Source: Candidatus Binatia bacterium
GTDB taxonomy: Bacteria; Desulfobacterota; Binatia; UBA12015
DNA: 64,000 nt
Direction: 5' to 3'
NCBI GenBank assembly: GCA_029248525.1
Contig: JAQWJE010000035.1
Coordinates: 1 to 64,000 of the forward strand
The position numbers and the translations under genes were made by a program. The stretch's first letter is position 1, and every line of letters begins with the position of its first letter. Positions 47,478-56,291 of the stretch are shown piece by piece. The notes beneath the pieces were generated by a model that had not been told where the DNA came from, made no database searches, and worked only from the letters and a program-made list of their open reading frames with translations.

Positions 47478-48424
47478 TCTGAATGCTCGTCGATGGTCCC
47501 GAAGGCATTCTCGAGTACCCAGGCCCGCTTCAGAAAGAAGTGTGCGGGTACTTCCCAGGTGAAGCCCATACCGCCGTGTACCTGAATGCAGGTCCGCGCA
47601 TTTTGCATGGCTGCTTCGCCGGCATTGATCTTGGCACCAGAGGAGGCCCGGTTCTCTTCGCCCACCTCAGGATGTTCCAGAGTTGCGGCGGCGCCATAGA
47701 CCGCACCTCTTGCGAGTTCTTGTCGCACGAAACTGTCCGCGCATAGATGCTTGACCGCCTGAAATTTTCCGATCGGTCGGTCAAATTGTTCGCGGGTGCC
47801 GGCGTAGGCAACGGACATTTCCGTCGTAGCTTCGGCGACGCCCAGTTGCATGGCTGCTGTCAGCACGGTGCCTTCGCGCGCGAGACGGGCCGATTCGGAT
47901 GAATCACCGATTCGATCACCGCTAGGCATGCTGGTGATCAGGTACGTTGGCGTCAAAGGATCCAGAGATTCGCGGACCGGTTCGCCGGACATCTCGGACT
48001 GTGGAATTTTCCAGACACCATCCTCTCGCAGAACAATCACTGTATCGAGACTTTCGAAGTGCTCGAGCAGTAGAGGTTCATCTTGCCCTTTGGTCAGATC
48101 GATGCCGCCGACGATATTCTCCCCGTTAGCGGCTCCCTCGATGTATTTGGCGGCGATATGAGTCCAGACAATCGGACCCGGCATAAGGGCGCGGCCAAAT
48201 TCGACAAAGACCAAAGCGGCGTCGGTCATTCCCAGTCCGAGGCCACCGTCTTCCTCGGGCAGTTGCAAGGAAAAGACGCCCATATCCTTGAGGTCGTTCC
48301 AGAGTGCCCGATCAAAGGACCAGACATCGATCTCACCCAGCTGGTCGCGGGGGAATCTGCTGGCGCAAAAATCCTGAATCCCCTGCTGAAGGGCTTTTTG
48401 GTCTTCGCGAAGTGTAAAGCTCAT
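47465..48424 (-). CDS. Acyl-CoA dehydrogenase, small-subunit type
   Basis: 319 residues, at the short end of the family, with typical N-terminal helices (SFTLREDQKALQQGIQDFC), the PEEDGGLGLG loop, REQFDRPIGKFQAVKHLCAD and CIQVHGGMGFTWEVPAHFFLKRAW. The region that normally binds FAD in the middle domain is reduced, as in FadE28-type subunits, so it likely needs the next gene's product as partner. GAGGAGAATCTC precedes the ATG at 48422-48424. Ten bases separate it from the upstream acyl-CoA dehydrogenase gene. Confidence 0.87.
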   Translation of the reverse strand: MSFTLREDQKALQQGIQDFCASRFPRDQLGEIDVWSFDRALWNDLKDMGVFSLQLPEEDGGLGLGMTDAALVFVEFGRALMPGPIVWTHIAAKYIEGAANGENIVGGIDLTKGQDEPLLLEHFESLDTVIVLREDGVWKIPQSEMSGEPVRESLDPLTPTYLITSMPSGDRIGDSSESARLAREGTVLTAAMQLGVAEATTEMSVAYAGTREQFDRPIGKFQAVKHLCADSFVRQELARGAVYGAAATLEHPEVGEENRASSGAKINAGEAAMQNARTCIQVHGGMGFTWEVPAHFFLKRAWVLENAFGTIDEHSDLLA

Positions 48425-48434
48425 GAGATTCTCC

Positions 48435-49604
48435 TCAGCGGTCCTTCGGAAGACCGAGAATACGTTCGCCGACAATATTGCGCTGGATCTGCGAGGATCC
48501 AGCGGCAATCGTCATGGAAAGCGATTGAAAAGTTTCAAAGGTGAACTCATCGGCAGGTAATCCGCCGACGTCCTGGCGCGAAAGGGCGGCGCGACCGATT
48601 GCCTGCATCGATAGATCACCCATACTTTGTTTCAGCTCCGACATGAATAATTTGATCGCGGAGGCACCCACGCCGGGCACGCCGGTCTCGCCGGCTTGTG
48701 CAATCGTATAGCGCAACAAATAGCCGAGACCGTCGACCTCGGCGCGCATTCGCCCGATTTTTCGCCGCATCGGGCCGTCGAGAGTTCCGGCTGCTTCGGC
48801 GGCCTTGGCAATCTCTTCGATCCATATCTTCAGTTCGTAGATCTCGCCCGAGAAAGCCGTGCCACGCTCAAAGCGCAGGGTCACGTTGGTGACGCGCCAA
48901 CCGTCGTTTTCGCCCCCGACCCGATTGTCGATCGGGATCCGCACGTTGTCGAGGAACATCTCGCTGAACTCGCTTTCGCCAAGCAGGGTGGGAAGTGGAC
49001 GAATATCGATACCGGGCAGGTCCATGGGCATGATCAGCCAGCTGATCCCTTTGTGCTTGGGAGCTTCGGTATCCGTGCGAACGAGCAGTTCACAATAGTC
49101 GGCTACCTGCGCGAAGCTCGTCCAGATCTTGGATCCGTTGACAACGTAGTGGTCCCCGTCGCGTTCGGCACGACAGGACAAACTTGCGAGATCGGATCCG
49201 GAATTGGGCTCGGAGAAACCCTGACACCAAACTTGTTCGCCGCGCAGGATTGGCCCGAGATGGCGTTCTTTCTGTTCTGGTGTGCCCTCGACCATGACGG
49301 TCGGTCCGCCATGCAGAAGACCGACGAAGTTGGTGCCCACGTAGGGGGCCTTCGCCCGGGTCGTCTCTTCGTAGTAAATCAATTGCTGATTCAGCGAGAG
49401 GCCGCGGCCGCCAAACTCGGCTGGCCAGGTGATCCCTGCGTAGCCGGCCTCGAAAAGCTTTCGTTGCCAGCCCGTGTCGTAATCCCGTCGGGCCTGATAG
49501 TCCTTCCGATCCGGTGATTTTCCATAGGCATTGACCGCAGATGCCAGCCATTCTCGTAGCTCGCCCTGAAAGGTCTCGTCTTCTGCAGAGATTTTAAGGT
49601 CCAT
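48435..49604 (-). CDS. Acyl-CoA dehydrogenase, large-subunit type
   Basis: 389-residue dehydrogenase with the full middle domain: CQGFSEPNSGSDLASL (FAD/substrate loop), WTSFAQVADYCELLVRTD, KHKGISWLIMPM, and C-terminal AAGSSQIQRNIVGERILGLP. It precedes the small-subunit gene and is co-transcribed with it, giving a second two-component dehydrogenase of the kind used on bulky CoA thioesters such as steroid or isoprenoid side chains. The start at 49602-49604 has GGAGGAAA upstream; the extended reading to 49703 is not used. Confidence 0.9.
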   Translation of the reverse strand: MDLKISAEDETFQGELREWLASAVNAYGKSPDRKDYQARRDYDTGWQRKLFEAGYAGITWPAEFGGRGLSLNQQLIYYEETTRAKAPYVGTNFVGLLHGGPTVMVEGTPEQKERHLGPILRGEQVWCQGFSEPNSGSDLASLSCRAERDGDHYVVNGSKIWTSFAQVADYCELLVRTDTEAPKHKGISWLIMPMDLPGIDIRPLPTLLGESEFSEMFLDNVRIPIDNRVGGENDGWRVTNVTLRFERGTAFSGEIYELKIWIEEIAKAAEAAGTLDGPMRRKIGRMRAEVDGLGYLLRYTIAQAGETGVPGVGASAIKLFMSELKQSMGDLSMQAIGRAALSRQDVGGLPADEFTFETFQSLSMTIAAGSSQIQRNIVGERILGLPKDR

Positions 49605-49868
49605 AACGTGTTTCCTCCCCGGCCAGATTCTTGCTGTGGATAATTGCCACTCGATGCACGCAGCCGGTACAAGAGAAACTAACGCATGGTACGTGTCGCT
49701 CAAGCGTGCAGGCGCGAGTTTTCTATACTTCCGATTTTACATGGAAATCGTGAACTTTATTGTGGAGCGACAAGAATTCTTCCGAAATGGAGAACCCGCG
49801 ACCTGCGCGGGCAGAAATCGTGCCCGAGCGGCTACCAGCCAATCTCCCGGCATGGGAAGGTAAAAATC

Positions 49869-50912
49869 ATGGCATTCAAGGTATATGCGACGACCAGCCA
49901 GCGTCTTGAACCGGGGCAAATTGCTGCTCATGCGCTTCGTGCCGAATCGCTCGGCTACGATGGTCTGAACATACCGGAGGCGGTGCATGATGGCTTCATC
50001 GGCGCGACCTTGGCGCTTGCGTCGACGACCCGAATCCGAGTCGCCACCAGCGTCGCGTTAGCTTTTCCGCGTAGCCCGATGACAACAGCGATCGCGGCTT
50101 GGGATCTCGCGACATTGTCGGGTAGCCGTTTCGAGTTGGGCCTCGGTTCCCAGATCAAGGCGAATATCGAAGGCCGATATGCTACGCCATGGACGGCCCC
50201 TGTGCCGCGGATGCGCGAATATGTCGCGGCATTGCGTGCCATCTTTCGCGCGTTTCAATCGGGGGAGCCACTGAAGTTTTCTGGCGAGCATTATCGTTTC
50301 AAGAGACTGCAGCCTTTCTTTCGACCGGAACCCCTCGCGGATTTTGCGTTGCCGATTCATTTAGGGGGCGTTGCTACCCGGATGACCGAACTGGCCGGCG
50401 AAGTCGCCGATGGGCTTGTGACTCATCCGACAAATACCGCCCCTCGATATTTGCGGGAGGTGATGCGGCCGCGTCTCGAGTCAGGCGCGAGTCGCGTGGG
50501 TCGCGATTTGAAATCCTTTCGCTTGATCGTCGGCTGCCGGGTGGCCACGGGGCGCACCGAAGCTGACGTCGCTCAAGAGCGAGAAAATGCTCGGCAGAGT
50601 TTGGCATTCCTGTATTCGACCCCGGCCTATTGGTCGAGTTTGGAGATTTTTGGATGGGAATCGCGAGGTCCGGCCCTGAGAGAGCTTACGCGGGAGCAGC
50701 AATGGAGTCGGATGAGCGAGTTGGTTGACGATGATATGCTCGATGCTTTTGTCCCGAGCGCCACTTACGATAATATCGTCGATGTATTGAACGACTGGTA
50801 CGGTGGACTGACGGAGACGATTACTTTTCCGATGCCCGAGAATGATCGGGAAGACGATGAGTTTCGTCAGGTGGTGGCGGCTCTCCAATCTGGAAGCCAG
50901 CACAACGCATGA
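49869..50912 (+). CDS. LLM-class oxidoreductase, probably F420-dependent
   Basis: 347-residue TIM-barrel flavin/deazaflavin enzyme of the luciferase-like monooxygenase superfamily. Segments EPGQIAAHALRAESLGYDGL, ATSVALAFPRSPMTTAIAAWDLATLSGSRFELGLGSQ and HLGGVATRMTELAGEVADGLVTHP are typical of the F420-using TIGR03617-like group, based on overall layout; the cofactor cannot be proved from sequence. GGGAAGG precedes the ATG. The 3' end overlaps a convergent small gene by 92 bases. Confidence 0.83.
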   Translation: MAFKVYATTSQRLEPGQIAAHALRAESLGYDGLNIPEAVHDGFIGATLALASTTRIRVATSVALAFPRSPMTTAIAAWDLATLSGSRFELGLGSQIKANIEGRYATPWTAPVPRMREYVAALRAIFRAFQSGEPLKFSGEHYRFKRLQPFFRPEPLADFALPIHLGGVATRMTELAGEVADGLVTHPTNTAPRYLREVMRPRLESGASRVGRDLKSFRLIVGCRVATGRTEADVAQERENARQSLAFLYSTPAYWSSLEIFGWESRGPALRELTREQQWSRMSELVDDDMLDAFVPSATYDNIVDVLNDWYGGLTETITFPMPENDREDDEFRQVVAALQSGSQHNA

Positions 50913-51036
50913 CCGGTAGCGGCGGGTATTTTGCGTAACGAGGATTCGTATCCGAGAGCCCGCAGCGCAAGAATCGGCTGCCTTTTCCGGTAAGAACTTC
51001 CCGCACGTGCTGACATTTATCGCAGAGTCCCTCCAT
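50821..51036 (-). CDS. Small Cys4 (putative zinc-binding) protein, 71 aa
   Basis: 71-residue protein beginning MEGLCDKCQHVREV, then GSRFLRCGLS and KYPPLPVMRCAGF. Two N-terminal cysteines (C5, C8) and two later ones (C25, C44) would form one zinc site, and the KYPP.PV.RC pattern is one I recall from small conserved hypothetical proteins in several deep-branching proteobacterial groups. Function unknown. Its last 30 codons overlap the 3' end of the LLM oxidoreductase gene on the opposite strand, and the most conserved-looking part falls outside that overlap. Start is ATG 51034-51036 without a strong ribosome binding site. Confidence 0.68.
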   Translation of the reverse strand: MEGLCDKCQHVREVLTGKGSRFLRCGLSDTNPRYAKYPPLPVMRCAGFQIGEPPPPDETHRLPDHSRASEK

Positions 51037-51117
51037 TCATGGTCAGGATGACAGAAGAGGGGCCACCGTGGTAGTGAGAGGTGTGTCTGCTCGTGGTTCG
51101 GGCCGACCCACAATCTG

Positions 51118-52674
51118 ATGCCTCCCGCGAATCCACAAAAAGTCGCCAGTCGAATCTCGCCAAAGTCGGCGGCACCGTCCCGGGTTCTGACGCGCTTGCG
51201 TTCGCGAGTGGTCGACCCGGTCAACCGGGTGGTGCGAGATCTGCTGCGTCAGCCAGGCCCACGCGCAGCTGTGCATATCCTGATCGACGAGGAACGGGAG
51301 TCGATCAGGCGCGGCGAGGTTTGGGAGCGTTCCCTGAACTCCTGCGGGGTGACGACGAAAGTTGCTCCTTTGGGCAAGGAGAGTTTTTCATCACTTCTGG
51401 CCCGCGAGGCCGCTTTTGTCGTGGCGGGAACCCCTCGTCAGCCTCGACTCGAAAACTTTCTGCAATTTGCTCGTGAGCAGAAGCGCATTGTGGTCCTCGA
51501 CTCTTCTCGGGACGCTGTTCGGCCAGAAGTCATGCTGGACCTGCTGTCTTCCGGGGGGCCTGAACTTCCCCGGCAGCGATCCCTGGCGATCAATTGGGTG
51601 GTTCGAGCGCCGATTGCCGAGCGCAGTGGTCGCGCTCAGGTGGTGTTTCGGATTGCGAATGAACTCGGTCGGCGCGGACATCGCGTGCGGGTCTATATCG
51701 ACCCGGTCGAACATCTGTCGCGCCTCTCGCCGGGCGAGATTGTCGATTATATGGAACGGTATTTCGGGCCGCTCTTTCTCGAACCAATTATAGGATTGCG
51801 CAGGCTGAGTGACGCGGATGTCGCGATCGCTACCTGCTGGAAATCGTCGGAATTTGTCGCTCGCGACCGGAATTCATTATTTAGATTCAGGTTCCTGCAG
51901 GAGTTGGAAGAAAACCTCTACCCCGAGAGTCATCGCTATTTTCGTCGGGCAAAACAGGCCTACCATTTACCGCTGCGCGCTTTCGCTTTCGGTCGCACCC
52001 TAGCGCCCAGAGTCGAGGAACGTTCTTTGCGGCCCATAGAAGCGATTGATTTGGCGGTGGACCAATCCCGCTTCTTTGCGGAGCATCCGCCCAAGCGTCA
52101 CCAAACCCCGAGGCGTATCCTGTTTTATGCACGGCCAGATCGTGCAGAGCGAGGCTTCTCTCTGGGGATGAAAGCGTTGCGCCTTCTGGCGCAGCGCGAT
52201 CCGAACCTTGAAATTACCCTCTTCGGTTCGCAGGAAGAAGATGTCGGGTTTCTCGACTTTCCTGTCCGTTATCTGGGGATTCCCTCACGAAGCGAGCTCG
52301 CGGCCGAAATGAACCGTGCCCAGATTGTGCTCTCGCTGTCATTATCGGGAACGGTATCCACGGTGGCTCTCGAGGCCATGGCGTGCGGCGCAGTTGTCGT
52401 TGAATCCGAAATGTCCGGGCTTGCCGATATTCTCTCCCCGGGGGAAGGCTATCGCCTTGCACCCGCAGAACCTGCTGCCCTGGCCGCGACGATCCATGAA
52501 CTTCTGGAGAATGCTGAACTTCGGAGCGAGTTGGCTTCTGGAGGGATTGCCGCGATGGAAAAGAGGGATTGGGCTTCATCGCTCAATCAATTCGAAACAG
52601 CTCTTCTCCAGCATTGCTTTGCCACGACAGATTTTCTTCCGCGGCCGGCTCATTTGGCGGCAGCTTCGGCCTGA
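51118..52674 (+). CDS. Glycosyltransferase, GT4 / WsaF-like
   Basis: 518-residue GT-B protein. After a basic N-terminus and a variable region, residues 150-190 show SLAINWVVRAPIAERSGRAQVVFRIANELGRRGHRVRVYI, like the start of WsaF-type rhamnosyltransferases, and the C-terminal Rossmann domain has RRILFYARPDRAERGFSLG, YLGIPSRSELA and SLSGTVSTVALEAMACGAVVVES, the nucleotide-sugar binding site with the E-x7-E-like acidic residue. Likely transfers a sugar, possibly rhamnose, to a surface glycan. Start (ATG 51118) lacks a clear ribosome binding site. It converges with the giant multidomain gene. Confidence 0.8.
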   Translation: MPPANPQKVASRISPKSAAPSRVLTRLRSRVVDPVNRVVRDLLRQPGPRAAVHILIDEERESIRRGEVWERSLNSCGVTTKVAPLGKESFSSLLAREAAFVVAGTPRQPRLENFLQFAREQKRIVVLDSSRDAVRPEVMLDLLSSGGPELPRQRSLAINWVVRAPIAERSGRAQVVFRIANELGRRGHRVRVYIDPVEHLSRLSPGEIVDYMERYFGPLFLEPIIGLRRLSDADVAIATCWKSSEFVARDRNSLFRFRFLQELEENLYPESHRYFRRAKQAYHLPLRAFAFGRTLAPRVEERSLRPIEAIDLAVDQSRFFAEHPPKRHQTPRRILFYARPDRAERGFSLGMKALRLLAQRDPNLEITLFGSQEEDVGFLDFPVRYLGIPSRSELAAEMNRAQIVLSLSLSGTVSTVALEAMACGAVVVESEMSGLADILSPGEGYRLAPAEPAALAATIHELLENAELRSELASGGIAAMEKRDWASSLNQFETALLQHCFATTDFLPRPAHLAAASA

Positions 52675-52705
52675 GTCCGCCGGTTTGGCCGGAAGCCTCC
52701 CTGCT

Positions 52706-55700
52706 TCAATCCTTGTCCGCGAAGTTTACCGATAATAATGCCAATAGTGCGCCATTGGCTTCCTCTGTCGGGTCGAGTGGTTGGAAGACAAAAAAGAGAT
52801 CATGGACACCGTCGATCTTGTCGAGACTGACAGAGAAATTTTCCTTGCTCGGGAGCAGCCGACTCTCGACGTCGACCGAGCCGATGAGGGGCCCATCGAT
52901 ACGATCTTTCCGCACGTCGATCCGTCCACCCTCCATAAAAGCGGACAGGGCGGTGGCTATCATATCGACGCGTACGATTTCGGTGAGGTCGACACCAGTA
53001 AAGCTGACGAACCCTCCGGGCGTGGTGGCGATGACCAGAGGAACGCCTGCCAGATCCTCCGGAACGATACTCGATTCCGGAGGCACGACCGTCATTGTTC
53101 CTGCGGTGTCATTGAACAAGGCCGCGCGAACATTGGGGTGTGAGAAGATCAGTTCTGCCTCTGAGGGCAGTGGCCCGATGATGTCTCCGCCACGGTCCTC
53201 ATATGTAATTCGCAATCTGTACTGCGCGGGCGTGCTCGCATCCATCCATTGGTTCGGCTGCATACTTTCGGCATGCTTTCGGAACGATAGCTCACCCTGA
53301 AGCGGCAGTCCGGGAGTCTGTGGGCGGTCCGGGGATAAATTCAGGATCTGGTCGACGAGTTCGCGCGCGCGGTCGACGGTCAGGTGCTCATGGGCGGGCA
53401 TGGCTCGATCGCCCCAATGGCCGCTACCGCCGCTCCGAACTCTGGCCGCCAGTATTTCCAATGCATCGGGGTCTGATGCGTAGCGGTCGGCAATATCGCG
53501 CAGAGCGGGACCGGCAGAGGAGATCTCTTCGGCATGACAGGAGCCGCAGCCCTCCACTTCGTGGTTGATGGCGAGCGTATTTCCATGGGTATTCGACGCC
53601 ATGCCCGAGGCGAAACCATCTGTGGAGAAGTCAAATTCGACGAAAACGTCTTCCGCTCTGATGGATCCATTGTCAGTACTGCCGTCTTCCAGGTCTTCGA
53701 CGCGAACACTGTAGGCGAGGGGCTCCTTGCTGAAAAAGGATTGGTTGCCCTCGAGCTGCACGATGATTTTTGGTGGAGCGTTACCGACTTGAACCTTATG
53801 GCTGCTGGTCGAGGTACTTCCGCCTTCATCGGTCACCAGAAGGTCGATGGTATATACGCCCGGCTCGAGAAGTTGATGCGTTGCGATTTCCTCGTTGGAG
53901 AACACCTCTCGCTGGCCGTCCGAATTTGTGACCGACCATTCCCATTGCATCGAGTCGTCGGGGTTACGGTCCCACGACCGTGAGCCATCCAGCGCAAGAG
54001 TGCTCGGCGCGGCACTGTTGATCGGCGACACATCCGCCAGCGCGACGGGAGGCGGGTTGTTGCTCGAAAAATAGGAGATACGCGTCACGCGAGAATCTTC
54101 GTTGTCGGAGAACCAGTTTGAGCCATATTCCAGAACCCAGATGCTGCCGTCGGGCCCAACGGTGAGATCAATCGGGGAGTTCAAATCGAGTTCCGAGAGA
54201 GGTTCGATCTTGGCAATTTCTCCTTGGTCGTCGATTTCCGCGAGGAGAATCCAATCGCGCATGAAATCGTAGAGAATCAGCTTGCCGTCGTAGTAGTCCG
54301 GGAATGCAGTCTCGGCAGGATATCGATCCGTGTAATAGACGGGTCCTGACATCGCGCTCCGCCCGGCACGGCGGCTCACACCCATGGCATCACCGCCGCC
54401 CAATTCAAAAAATTTATCGTCGAGAGCATACGGGTAGGCGATCCAGGAGGGTTGCGGAGGGGGCAGTTCGCGAAGTCCGTCATTCGCCGGCGAATCGTTA
54501 CGTGGATTTTGGGGATCAAAGAAAGGTCCCGTCGCCGCGCCTTTGGTCATATCCCAAGGACGATAGGGAAGGTTGTTCTCGATAAAGAGTGGCCACCCGA
54601 AGAAGCCAGGCTCTTTGGTCCGGTTGAACTCATCATACCCCCGCGGTCCTCGCTCAGGGTGGTCCTCGTTGGCGTCCGGTCCGATCTCGCCCCAGTAGAG
54701 CGTCTCGGTGCGATCGTCAAAAGTGAATCGGAAGGGATTGCGCAATCCCATGACGTAAATCTCGGGACGCCCTTCGTCCGGATCGCTGAACAGGTTTCCT
54801 TCGGGAATCGTATAGCTTCCATCGGCAGTTGGGTGAATGCGCAGAATCTTTCCCCGGAGGTCCTGTGAGTTGGCCGAGGTTCCCAGAGCATTCTGGGTCG
54901 GGTTCGACTCATTCATGGGGGCGTATCCATCGATTGCTTGCGGGTAGGAGTCGTCGCCGGTCGAGATCCAGAGATTGCCCTGCGCATCGAATTGCAGATC
55001 GCCACCTTCATGCCCGGTCTCACCGGGGTCGATTTCGACCTCGAGCAGTAAGGTCTCTGTCTCCGGGAGAATAGCTTTGTCCCGGAATTCGAAACGAGAA
55101 AGGCGATATCGATATCGGCCTTCCGCATCTGTCGCATAGTAGAGGTAGCCATGCGCGGTTTGCTCAAAATCAGGAGCAAAGGTGATTCCCATCAGACCGT
55201 TTTCTGCTTCGGCATAGACTTCCAACTGACCTGCATCCGAGACTTCCCCCGTCGCGGGGTCGAGATGACGAATCCGACCCCTGCGTTCGATGATGTATAA
55301 TTCGCCGTCCGGATTGAACTCGAAAGCGATGGGCTCCCCGATACTCCGAGCAATTGTTTCCGACATGACCCGCCAGGGCAGGGGGGCGCTTTGCTCATAT
55401 TGCAGAGCGGGCGGACCTTGGCCGTCGCCCATCGACCACCGGATGCCGCCGAAGAGGTGGTCGAGATAGAGTTCCTCGGAGAAGCTGTCTTCGGTGTGGC
55501 CCAGTCCGGTGTAGAAACTCCGCCCTCCATCGAAGATGCGCTTCCATGCGATGGGATGGAACTCTCCGGTGGCTCCGCCCTGATAAGTTTCTTCATCGAC
55601 GCGGAGAAGCACATCGACGCCCTCGCTGAACCTTTGGTAATCATACCACTCATCTTCATGTTCCCAGGCGTCCGGCAAGGTTGCCGTGGACGGATGATTG

Positions 55701-56173
55701 GGGCTCACGAGGCGAACGGTCGCCGTCTGCACGTTCGACGGTTCATTTGGATGGCTGAGGAATGCGGCACCGACCAATCGCGTGTACCAGGGCCATGCGT
55801 TGTTTTTCCACTCGGTGTCGGCCGCAGCATGGATTCCGACGAAGCCGCCTCCGGCTTGGATATACCGCTCGAAAGCGACCTGCTGGTTGCGGTCAAGCAC
55901 GTCGCCGGTGGTGTTGAAGAAAACTACCGCACGGTAGGGCGCGAGGGCCTCTTTGGTGAACACGGTCGGGTCGTCGGTCGTATCGACCGCGATGCCTCGC
56001 CGTTTTCCCTCAAGCTCCATGGCCGCAAGGCCCGCCTCAATATTTTCGTGACGATATTCCGTGGTTCGCGTGAATACGAGAATTTCAGGGGCATCGGCGG
56101 GGAGGTCAGGGATCGGGGCGCTGCAAGAGATCCATGAGAGGCCAGCGAGCATAAACCAGACGATTGTTCGCAT
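52706..56173 (-). CDS. Giant exported ThuA / sugar dehydrogenase / PKD / cytochrome c protein
   Basis: 1155-residue periplasmic or surface protein. A short signal with a possible lipobox (SWISC, Cys 17) leads to a ThuA domain (about 30-250: VFTRTTEYRHENIEAG, GGGFVGIHAAAD, FHPIAW), a six-bladed glucose/sorbosone-type dehydrogenase propeller (about 270-690: GLMGITFAPDF, GGDLQFDAQGNLWISTGDD, GLRNPFRFTFD, GEIGPDANED), a PKD domain (about 705-800), a cytochrome c domain with CGSCH (Cys876, Cys879, His880) and a Met-Pro ligand region, and a C-terminal carbohydrate-binding-like sheet (about 1000-1150). It would oxidise a sugar outside the cell and pass electrons to the attached haem. ATG at 56171-56173. 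Confidence 0.87.
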   Translation of the reverse strand: MRTIVWFMLAGLSWISCSAPIPDLPADAPEILVFTRTTEYRHENIEAGLAAMELEGKRRGIAVDTTDDPTVFTKEALAPYRAVVFFNTTGDVLDRNQQVAFERYIQAGGGFVGIHAAADTEWKNNAWPWYTRLVGAAFLSHPNEPSNVQTATVRLVSPNHPSTATLPDAWEHEDEWYDYQRFSEGVDVLLRVDEETYQGGATGEFHPIAWKRIFDGGRSFYTGLGHTEDSFSEELYLDHLFGGIRWSMGDGQGPPALQYEQSAPLPWRVMSETIARSIGEPIAFEFNPDGELYIIERRGRIRHLDPATGEVSDAGQLEVYAEAENGLMGITFAPDFEQTAHGYLYYATDAEGRYRYRLSRFEFRDKAILPETETLLLEVEIDPGETGHEGGDLQFDAQGNLWISTGDDSYPQAIDGYAPMNESNPTQNALGTSANSQDLRGKILRIHPTADGSYTIPEGNLFSDPDEGRPEIYVMGLRNPFRFTFDDRTETLYWGEIGPDANEDHPERGPRGYDEFNRTKEPGFFGWPLFIENNLPYRPWDMTKGAATGPFFDPQNPRNDSPANDGLRELPPPQPSWIAYPYALDDKFFELGGGDAMGVSRRAGRSAMSGPVYYTDRYPAETAFPDYYDGKLILYDFMRDWILLAEIDDQGEIAKIEPLSELDLNSPIDLTVGPDGSIWVLEYGSNWFSDNEDSRVTRISYFSSNNPPPVALADVSPINSAAPSTLALDGSRSWDRNPDDSMQWEWSVTNSDGQREVFSNEEIATHQLLEPGVYTIDLLVTDEGGSTSTSSHKVQVGNAPPKIIVQLEGNQSFFSKEPLAYSVRVEDLEDGSTDNGSIRAEDVFVEFDFSTDGFASGMASNTHGNTLAINHEVEGCGSCHAEEISSAGPALRDIADRYASDPDALEILAARVRSGGSGHWGDRAMPAHEHLTVDRARELVDQILNLSPDRPQTPGLPLQGELSFRKHAESMQPNQWMDASTPAQYRLRITYEDRGGDIIGPLPSEAELIFSHPNVRAALFNDTAGTMTVVPPESSIVPEDLAGVPLVIATTPGGFVSFTGVDLTEIVRVDMIATALSAFMEGGRIDVRKDRIDGPLIGSVDVESRLLPSKENFSVSLDKIDGVHDLFFVFQPLDPTEEANGALLALLSVNFADKD

Positions 56174-56291
56174 AACTCCAGTGTTGCGAACTCCGAGGGT
56201 GAAAGAAAGCAGGGATTACGGCTGCCGCCCCGAATCAGGGCTTCCGCAGGGTAATCATGGACCTTTTGTGTGCTTCCGTTAGAAAAGAGAT

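Noticed and set aside
49605-49868. Hidden gene or RNA in the gap between the acyl-CoA dehydrogenase and LLM genes
   Set aside because: Open frames here merely extend the flanking genes upstream; no start with ribosome binding site, no hairpin of note, no tRNA-like fold.
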